Assembly: GCA_003646055.1 (NCBI GenBank)
Contig: QNDZ01000065.1
Coordinates: forward strand, 1-8,418
Direction of reading: 5' to 3'
Source of the DNA: a bacterium
GTDB lineage: Bacteria; Hydrothermota; UBA3072; B12-G15
DNA length: 8,418 nucleotides
Numbering within the stretch: position 1 is the stretch's first letter; each line of letters starts with the position of its first letter. The notes beneath the pieces were generated by a model. That model did no database searches. It was not told the origin of the DNA and saw only the letters and a list, made by a program, of their open reading frames with translations. Below are positions 1 through 5,858 of this stretch, piece by piece. A program made the position numbers and the translations under genes.

Positions 1-303
1 ACCATCCATCTGCGCAGCCCCAGTTATCATGTTCTTTACATAATCAGCATGCCCTGGACAGTCTATGTGCGCATAATGACGCTTCTCCGTCTCATACTCT
101 ATGTGCGCAAGCTGTATCGTTATACCCCTCGCCTTCTCCTCAGGTGCCTTGTCTATCTGGTCAAAGGGCACATACTCAGCCCACCCCTTCGTGGACAATA
201 CCTTCGTTATTGCCGCTGTAAGCGTTGACTTACCATGGTCAACATGCCCTATTGTCCCCACATTAACATGGGGCTTCTTCCGCTCAAACTTTGCCTTTGC
301 CAT
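1..303 (-). CDS. tuf: Translation elongation factor EF-Tu, N-terminal 101 residues (partial, runs off the left edge)
   Basis: EF-Tu is the GTPase that delivers aminoacyl-tRNA to the ribosomal A site. The visible part is the N-terminal half of the GTP-binding domain. It starts [20 protein letters not shown] and shows the P-loop GHVDHGKS at residues 19-26, the switch I motif RGITI at 59-63 with its conserved Thr, and the G3 motif DCPGH at 81-85, followed by the conserved [12 protein letters not shown]. The start is secure: ATG at 303..301 is preceded by AGGAGG (minus strand, 316..311) with a 7-base spacer. After RGITI the sequence reads QLAH, where E. coli has NTSH and Thermus has NTAH; this is a mild variant outside the catalytic residues. 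A dedicated promoter lies just upstream (360..333). The usual upstream neighbour fusA is about 7.6 kb away on the same strand. The identification is essentially certain. Confidence 0.98.
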   Translation of the reverse strand, partial: MAKAKFERKKPHVNVGTIGHVDHGKSTLTAAITKVLSTKGWAEYVPFDQIDKAPEEKARGITIQLAHIEYETEKRHYAHIDCPGHADYVKNMITGAAQMDG

Positions 304-332
304 GTTATTACCTCCTATTTTTATGTGTTTGT

Positions 333-360
333 AATATATTAAGAATACAAAGTTTGTCAA
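333..360 (-). promoter_or_regulatory. Sigma-70-type promoter for tuf
   Basis: Read on the minus strand, a perfect -35 box TTGACA (360..355) is followed after 16 bases by TATATT (338..333), a five-of-six match to the -10 consensus. The expected start of transcription is near 326. That leaves a leader of about 22 bases holding only the AGGAGG ribosome binding site at 316..311. It is the only strong promoter I see between the upstream lipoprotein gene and tuf. The upstream flank is very AT-rich, which would suit an UP element. Confidence 0.75.
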
Positions 361-429
361 GTTAAAATTAAATAAAAAGGAAATTTCAAAAGTGTTATAA
401 ATTATTTTTCTACTATTCTAAATAGACCT

Positions 430-1572
430 TCACTCATCAAATACAGATACAGGTATCTCATCATAGAAAATATCAATCTCATAGTCATCGTATTTCTCTG
501 CCCATACACAATATATAGTGTTATTCTTCACTTCAAACGACCCAATCAATGAGGTTGTCCCTTCCTCGGTTGTATTTGAGATATTTACCCCTTTTAATTC
601 ACCTGTATTAACATCCATCCTGTAGATTATAAACTCACAATTCCCATCTATAATCTCGTTCTCCATTAAATAAAGATATTCTCCATCTGTCCTCAATAAA
701 ACATCAAGTGGTTTTGTCTCCTCTCCTATTATCTCCTTCGGTTCACTCCATACACCGTTCGTATCTTTAACAGAGATATAAGTCCCCGCTATCTTCCCTT
801 CTCTTGTCCTTGTCCATGCAACATAAACCTTACCCTTTACAGCACAAACACCCGGCCTTACATCGTATTCATTGTATGCCCTTGGAAAAAGATAAAGACC
901 TTCCCAGTTCCCACCTCCATCTGGTGAATAAATATACTCTATTTCCATCCCTATTTCTCCAACTATATGAACCTTCCCATCACCCTCTACAAACATATCA
1001 GGATTACTATATCCTCTATTAATATAAACCTTCTCCCCCCATACACCATTCACCTTCTTCGTGAAGCAACAGGGGTCATAAAAATATATGTTATTTAAAT
1101 CATCCTTACATATGCTTGCTTGACCCCCAACCTGTATCTCTCCTCCTGCAACATCGTATTTCTCGCTCCAATTTCCATTCCTCTTCATCCTGTAAAATGA
1201 CCTCACCTCAACATCTGATACTGGCTCTGAATAAACAATATGAACATCACCATTATCATCAACAAGTAGTGCCTTCTTGTATAGCAAAAGTGAATGCTCT
1301 GAAGACAATATCTCGGTCTCCTTCCATTCCCCATTTATCCTTTCTTTATAAAACAATTCATACTCATATAAGGTGGCAGACCCCCTTTCCGTATCTATCC
1401 ATGCAATATATACATTCCCATTCCTATCAACACTTATTTCTGGAGATGTTGATACCCCCTTATTCCTTGTGATATTCCTCGGGTCTTTCAATGGGTCATA
1501 TATCTCTATCTCTTTCCCTGGACAGGAACATAAATATAGAATAAAAATAATTATTATCTTATAATAACGCAT
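430..1572 (-). CDS. Probable outer-membrane lipoprotein with seven beta-propeller (sialidase/BNR-like) repeats
   Basis: This is a 380-residue exported protein of unknown function. The N-terminus MRYYKIIIIFILYLCSC has a basic n-region, a hydrophobic core and a lipobox-like LCS|C, which points to lipidation at Cys17. The body contains seven degenerate copies of a strand motif of the type D-x-x-G-x-V-Y/H-I-A/V-W/Y: near residues 48 (SVDRNGNVYIAW), 104 (LVDDNGDVHIVY), 154, 195 (VEGDGKVHIV), 243 (CAVKGKVYVAW), 292 and 347 (EVKNNTIYCVW). Between them recur NGxW motifs (NGEW 80, NGNW 132, NGVW 175, GGNW 220, NGVW 272). The roughly 50-residue period and the count of seven fit a seven-bladed propeller, but no catalytic residues are recognisable, so binding is more likely than sialidase activity. 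The start codon lies inside the 3' end of the upstream 1333-residue gene (19-base overlap), which suggests translational coupling and a shared transcript. It lacks a T9SS tail. The start is supported by the lipoprotein signal immediately after it and by an AGAGG-like site about 8 bases upstream. Confidence 0.8.
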   Translation of the reverse strand: MRYYKIIIIFILYLCSCPGKEIEIYDPLKDPRNITRNKGVSTSPEISVDRNGNVYIAWIDTERGSATLYEYELFYKERINGEWKETEILSSEHSLLLYKKALLVDDNGDVHIVYSEPVSDVEVRSFYRMKRNGNWSEKYDVAGGEIQVGGQASICKDDLNNIYFYDPCCFTKKVNGVWGEKVYINRGYSNPDMFVEGDGKVHIVGEIGMEIEYIYSPDGGGNWEGLYLFPRAYNEYDVRPGVCAVKGKVYVAWTRTREGKIAGTYISVKDTNGVWSEPKEIIGEETKPLDVLLRTDGEYLYLMENEIIDGNCEFIIYRMDVNTGELKGVNISNTTEEGTTSLIGSFEVKNNTIYCVWAEKYDDYEIDIFYDEIPVSVFDE

Positions 1573-4500
1573 TTCTCCATCCTCTCACCTATCCTTATAA
1601 AATATATTCCTTTCTTTGCCCATTCTATCCTTATATCATTTGAACCCTCATTCACATTGAAAATACTTTCTTTTATCCTCCTTCCTGTAATATCGTAAAT
1701 ATACACATTTATCTTTTTCTCTTTGTCGCTCTCGTATCTTATAAATATGAAACTTGATAATGGTAAGACAGACCATTCATCTTTTATTATTCTCTTCGTT
1801 TCCTTTCTGTTTAAACTTGCTTTTAATACGCCTTTTTCATATCTCCCTTTTATCTTTATCACATATTCCCTTTCAAATCCCTGATTATCCTTTTCAGGTT
1901 CTTTAAAACTTAGATAAATCTTCTCGTTCTTCCTTATCACATAATAATCACCATCTTCCTCTTTTATCTCATCAGGTATCTCTATCCCTTCACATTCTTT
2001 TATCATTAAATTTGAATCAGGAAGCCTCCTTATGAAACCTATGTAATCAACTATACCCAGTGTTTCCTGTGGTATTATCTTAAATAATGTCTCTGGAACT
2101 GATATAACATAATCCGCTTCCTTTGCCCTTGTGTAAACATAATTCATCGCTATCTCTATTGGTGTCTTTTCTGGTCTTAATGTTGCAATAATGTAATTTG
2201 AGAAATTCCATGGCTCATAGTCTATAAGAAGCCAATCTGTCCTTCTTCCCCTCCATTCACCCTTACCTTCTCTCTTCACTAAATCTGTCCAATCCCTCCC
2301 GTTATTATCTATTGCCCTGTAATTTGCATTTGTTTTCTTGTAGGATATTATCTCGCCATCTGGTAATATTCCAACATCCAAACCTGCTGGATGGTCAACT
2401 GTGATTATTTTTATGCAGTCTATAAATACTATATCTCTGTTTTCTATTATCTGCAGCTCTATCGTGTCTTCCTTAGGTTTATTCAAAAATTTATAATAAT
2501 CTGTATAATCTTCCTGTATATATTCACATCTTGGTAAAAGGGAGTTCTCAAACACATATCCCGTATCTGTAAGTATATAAAGTAACGGACATTGTGGGAT
2601 ACTATATGTTGATATAATATTTGAGACCATAGAAAAATGCCCCGTATCTGAACAACTATAAGAACAGACAAAATATTCAGCGCTTTCACCAAAAGATCCA
2701 CCAAGCTGGTGAGGGTCTGTATAAGTATTTCTCGGGTGTGCACAATTATCATAAATTATTATCCATTTTTCTTTAGATTGTTCTGAAGGTAGTACAAGGA
2801 GATTGGAATGTCTTGAATAGACCCTGTTAAAAATGCCATTAGATGTAGTGATAGTTACATAATTGTTTGGTGATATTGTATAAGAAATTGACATATTCGT
2901 GTTTTCAGGGTCAAATACCGCAACTCTTATTTCAGCATATCCTACATTCCCTGCATTGTCTATCCCTTTTAATCTTATTTTATATTCACCACCTATACCT
3001 TCACACTCAAAAGGAACATTAACATAATTTGTCCATCCAGGAACACCTATCTTCTTGTTTAAAGGATAATACAATGTGCAACTATGCATAGCAAATTCCT
3101 CTTGTATATCCCAGGTTACTCTCACATTTCCCTTTTTTATAACACAATTATTGTATGGTGTTACGAATGATAAGACAGGTGGATCTTTATCAATCCTCAA
3201 TGTCTCTGGATTTGACCATTCTGAATAGATACCCTGGCCCCTACAACATATTTTATACCAATAAGATTTTGAAGAATCTGGTATAGTAGTATCTATGTAT
3301 GATGTTGTATTCTGAGGAAGTTCAACTGACCAGTTGTAATCACTTCCTAACTCACCCCTTACAAGGATATAGTGATCCTCATAATTTGATTTATCAATCC
3401 ATGTTAATCTAACAGAGATAGGGTCTGTCCCTATTACCTCTGCATTCAGATTTTCAGGTCTTGCAATCTTTGTTAAAACGGGATTTATCGGAAGCACATA
3501 AGGCCAGTATCTCTTTGGATTACTTATTGGATTTTCACCTGATAATCTATATGGATTACCATTCTTGAATAAAGAATCCCTGTATAACGGATTGTTGTAT
3601 ATGCCAGATGTTGAATAATACCCCTCCCTGTAATCAGATGATAGCATCTTCTGACGAACTTTACCTGTTTGTTTATCGTATGTCCATACCTCAAAGTATA
3701 TCTCCTCTATCCCATTATTTATCGGTTCATAAAGATTTATAGGATATGTGAGATTGAGATGAACATAATTATTATTCCAAATTTTTATTTCGTCTATCTT
3801 TACTCCACTTGTATCTACCCTATTCCCTTTAATTAAAATATCTGTCTTGCCAAATGGTATTATATCGTATCTCAGGTTCACATAGGAAGGGACATCAAGT
3901 TCAGCGTTCTTTCCTGTATAAACAACATTCCCATTATCCTCAAAATGCATCTTGAATATACCAGGCTGATAATAATATTCCCTTGAATAATCAACATCCC
4001 ACATCCCACCAAGAATACCAGATTTCCTTGATGTATGAAAAACATTAAATGGATTTCTATCCTCATCAAGATTATACCATATAAAATCCCCACCATTTAT
4101 CATACTTTTTATAAAATTTTTAAAATGCAATATCTCATTTATCTGGTCTGAATATGTGCTTCTATAATTTGGTTTTTTTGTTGTTGAATATGAATCATAA
4201 TAATATAATGCGGATTCAACCTTATCTATTATTTCAGGATGATAAGGTGTGAGACAACTTTTTATACCTGAAAACAGTTGTGGATTTTCAATATAACTCA
4301 CATTCGGGAAATTGAGGGATGCTGAACATTGTAATAATTTTTGATCAAGCAGAAAGACGAAAGGGATTCCTATATTTACAGGGAGAGGACCTGGAATAGT
4401 TGCAGTCATTATAAATGGTCTTAATAGAACATATGTTGCAAGAAGATCCGATAATAGATTATCAACTAATTCTGCCCTACCATCAAGAAAAAAAACAGAT

Positions 4501-5555
4501 TGGTCTATAAGACTTGAAACATAATTTAATGATTGTAAAAGAGTCCAATTCGGATGTGATGCAATACCACCTATATTTGAACCATCACGACAAAACCCAT
4601 ATACCCCAAAAAGAATTATTCCCCATCCATGTATATATGCCTCAAGCCTCTCCCTTGTTAGATTCTGTATGTTATATCCTACTGCCTGTGCCGCCTCAAC
4701 AAACTTCTGAACAGGAACAAAGTTTGAATCCTGAAAACCCATATAATATGTGTTCCAGGGGAAAGGGTCAACCCTATACTCCTTGTAAAATCCAAACATT
4801 GTCCTACGTGTAACATAATCCCCTCCAAATATCCCTGGTTCATGTTCAAAACCTGAAAATAATATTGACTGTGTGAAATTCCAGTCAGGAATATGTGTCT
4901 CTGTAAACATCTCTTCAAGCATTTCTCCTGCACCAAGAATATCCCTGTCAATAAGAATTGGTGAGTCGATGTTCCTCCCATACCCATATGTTCCAGGCTG
5001 TAATATCATATGTGCTATTATATCCTCAAGACAATGGACATAACAACCATATATCAATGCCTTTTCATAAGGTGTCCAGTTGTGATTTTTTGCATATTCA
5101 ACCATCTCCCTTAATTTCACTATATTCTGATTTGGTGGTGGGTCTATAAAAATTATACGGGTTTGTGTATTCTCAACCGTGTGCCCTTGAACATATATAT
5201 TTGGTCTCTGCAATTCCAGTTGCGCCCATGCAGTAGGACCAAGAAGGAGAAATGATAGACGCAAATGATAAAGAAGTGTTGAAATTGCATCCTGATAATC
5301 AAACATATCTGGTAGTGTTGTCCCAATATAATAGAATTTCTGAACCATCTGTTCGTATGTGGTCTCGTCTGAATTTGTCTCAGATGCTAAAAGGATGTTG
5401 TAAAATTGAGGGTCATAATCCTGCCAGATATCCTTCATATTTCTTGAAACATATACATGTGTCATTGGACCAAATGAAAAAACTGGCAATGATAAATAAA
5501 AATAAATAGATAGATACATAAGCCTTACTATTTTAGATTTTAACCACTTTATCAT
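1554..5555 (-). CDS. Giant T9SS-secreted protein with N-terminal zinc-dependent phospholipase C-like domain, FN3, Ig-like and type A sorting domains
   Basis: This 1333-residue protein has a signal peptide at residues 1-27 (basic MIKWLKSKIVR, hydrophobic core, likely cut after VFS). The mature end FGPMTH resembles the WGxxTH start of zinc-dependent phospholipase C / S1-P1 nuclease proteins. Candidate metal ligands are His33, Asp83 (GTTLPD) and His174/Asp178/His182 in VHCLEDIIAH. About 240-690 is unassigned and turns beta-rich toward its end. A fibronectin type III domain follows at 697-788 (Trp719, Tyr729, YWYKICC, YSEWSNP), then an Ig-like domain at 790-882 (DPPVLSFVTP start, GIDNAGN near its end). 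Residues 892-985 are unassigned and Cys-containing. A module at 986-1128 (CPLLY, NSLLP, DYTDYY, VDHPAGLDVGILPDG, AIDNNGRD) resembles one recurrent in FCB secreted proteins. The tail at 1281-1333 is a T9SS type A sorting domain (NVYIYDITGRRI, KKGIYFIRIG). The likely product is a surface or secreted hydrolase acting on phosphoester substrates; its specificity is unknown. ATG at 5555 follows AGGAG with a 6-base spacer. It heads a two-gene unit with the downstream lipoprotein. Confidence 0.88.
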   Translation of the reverse strand: MIKWLKSKIVRLMYLSIYFYLSLPVFSFGPMTHVYVSRNMKDIWQDYDPQFYNILLASETNSDETTYEQMVQKFYYIGTTLPDMFDYQDAISTLLYHLRLSFLLLGPTAWAQLELQRPNIYVQGHTVENTQTRIIFIDPPPNQNIVKLREMVEYAKNHNWTPYEKALIYGCYVHCLEDIIAHMILQPGTYGYGRNIDSPILIDRDILGAGEMLEEMFTETHIPDWNFTQSILFSGFEHEPGIFGGDYVTRRTMFGFYKEYRVDPFPWNTYYMGFQDSNFVPVQKFVEAAQAVGYNIQNLTRERLEAYIHGWGIILFGVYGFCRDGSNIGGIASHPNWTLLQSLNYVSSLIDQSVFFLDGRAELVDNLLSDLLATYVLLRPFIMTATIPGPLPVNIGIPFVFLLDQKLLQCSASLNFPNVSYIENPQLFSGIKSCLTPYHPEIIDKVESALYYYDSYSTTKKPNYRSTYSDQINEILHFKNFIKSMINGGDFIWYNLDEDRNPFNVFHTSRKSGILGGMWDVDYSREYYYQPGIFKMHFEDNGNVVYTGKNAELDVPSYVNLRYDIIPFGKTDILIKGNRVDTSGVKIDEIKIWNNNYVHLNLTYPINLYEPINNGIEEIYFEVWTYDKQTGKVRQKMLSSDYREGYYSTSGIYNNPLYRDSLFKNGNPYRLSGENPISNPKRYWPYVLPINPVLTKIARPENLNAEVIGTDPISVRLTWIDKSNYEDHYILVRGELGSDYNWSVELPQNTTSYIDTTIPDSSKSYWYKICCRGQGIYSEWSNPETLRIDKDPPVLSFVTPYNNCVIKKGNVRVTWDIQEEFAMHSCTLYYPLNKKIGVPGWTNYVNVPFECEGIGGEYKIRLKGIDNAGNVGYAEIRVAVFDPENTNMSISYTISPNNYVTITTSNGIFNRVYSRHSNLLVLPSEQSKEKWIIIYDNCAHPRNTYTDPHQLGGSFGESAEYFVCSYSCSDTGHFSMVSNIISTYSIPQCPLLYILTDTGYVFENSLLPRCEYIQEDYTDYYKFLNKPKEDTIELQIIENRDIVFIDCIKIITVDHPAGLDVGILPDGEIISYKKTNANYRAIDNNGRDWTDLVKREGKGEWRGRRTDWLLIDYEPWNFSNYIIATLRPEKTPIEIAMNYVYTRAKEADYVISVPETLFKIIPQETLGIVDYIGFIRRLPDSNLMIKECEGIEIPDEIKEEDGDYYVIRKNEKIYLSFKEPEKDNQGFEREYVIKIKGRYEKGVLKASLNRKETKRIIKDEWSVLPLSSFIFIRYESDKEKKINVYIYDITGRRIKESIFNVNEGSNDIRIEWAKKGIYFIRIGERMEKCVIIR

Positions 5556-5573
5556 AAGAGACTCCTTTTTTTA

Positions 5574-5601
5574 GTCATAAATAAAAATACGATTTTGTCA
5601 A
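5574..5601 (-). promoter_or_regulatory. Promoter for the 1333-residue gene and its downstream lipoprotein
   Basis: On the minus strand a perfect -35 box TTGACA (5601..5596) is followed after 16 bases by TATGAC (5579..5574), a four-of-six match to the -10 consensus. Transcription would start near 5567, giving a very short leader. The predicted start would fall almost on the AGGAG site (5566..5562), so the true -10 may lie slightly further upstream. The -35 box with its following bases (TTGACAAA) is close to that of the tuf promoter. The -10 is weak, so confidence is moderate. Confidence 0.5.
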
Positions 5602-5799
5602 GATATAATTTAATCCCCGATGGAAAAGATTAAGCACAAAGTGGTGCAACTCAGGATGATTCTGTTAAGAGTGGTGGGTAAATCACTTGTTTCCCTCTTC
5701 GGAAACGGAGGTTGAAAATTTGGCATTCTGTTTATTCCTTTAATTTCATACCACCCCCTATATCAATCTTTACAAGGGATACACTCTGGAACAAACAGA
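5602..5799. other. Divergent intergenic core without a recognisable gene
   Basis: About 200 bases lie between the -35 boxes of the two divergent promoters. I see no start codon with a good ribosome binding site and no tRNA-like or riboswitch-like fold. One perfect 6-bp inverted repeat, GTTTCC (5689-5694) and GGAAAC (5701-5706) with a 6-base loop, could be a weak hairpin or operator; no T-run follows it. A weak imperfect palindrome, GCACAAAGTGGTGC, lies at 5634-5647. The plus-strand reading frame of the downstream gene stays open back to 5712, but this stretch precedes that gene's promoter and is probably not translated. Confidence 0.5.
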
Positions 5800-5827
5800 T
5801 TGACACTGATAAGGATTCTGATAAAAT
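5800..5827 (+). promoter_or_regulatory. Sigma-70-type promoter for the TlpA-like gene
   Basis: A perfect -35 box TTGACA (5800-5805), a 16-base spacer and TAAAAT (5822-5827, five of six matches) form a strong promoter with the same geometry as the tuf promoter. The predicted start of transcription is near 5834, which gives a leader of about 25 bases before the ATG at 5859. Because this promoter lies inside the open frame that extends back to 5712, it argues that translation starts at 5859 and not upstream. Confidence 0.7.
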
Positions 5828-5846
5828 AACTTTATTAAGAATAAAA

Positions 5847-5853
5847 AAGGAGG
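5847..5853 (+). promoter_or_regulatory. Ribosome binding site that fixes the start of the TlpA-like gene
   Basis: AAGGAGG is a near-perfect anti-Shine-Dalgarno match five bases before ATG 5859. The more upstream in-frame TTG at 5712 has only GGAGG directly abutting it, with no spacer, and lies upstream of the promoter. Confidence 0.85.
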
Positions 5854-5858
5854 CAAAT

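Noticed and set aside
101..334. Plus-strand 77-codon open frame opposite tuf.
   Set aside because: It lies antisense to a certain EF-Tu coding region, has no ribosome binding site and no recognisable protein features.
395..429. Hairpin CTATT-TAG-AATAG after the lipoprotein stop as a terminator.
   Set aside because: The stem is five mostly A/T pairs with a three-base loop, and what follows on the minus strand is A-rich, not T-rich, so it would not terminate well.
804..1472. Plus-strand open frames rich in His, Pro and Ser opposite the lipoprotein gene.
   Set aside because: Their composition is what the complement of an Asp/Gly/Trp-rich beta-repeat gene would give, and they lack start signals.
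4514..5509. Open frames on both strands within the N-terminal part of the 1333-residue gene.
   Set aside because: All overlap the phospholipase-like domain, whose motifs are clearly in the long minus-strand frame; none has a good ribosome binding site.
5689..5706. GTTTCC/GGAAAC hairpin as a terminator or riboswitch element.
   Set aside because: Only six base pairs with no T-run on either side, and no known RNA family pattern around it; kept only as a note in the intergenic entry.
5712..5858. Upstream extension of the TlpA-like gene to the TTG at 5712 (49 extra residues).
   Set aside because: The TTG has only GGAGG directly abutting it, with no usable spacer. The extension precedes and overlaps a strong promoter at 5800-5827. 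AAGGAGG sits five bases before ATG 5859, which opens onto a hydrophobic N-terminus.
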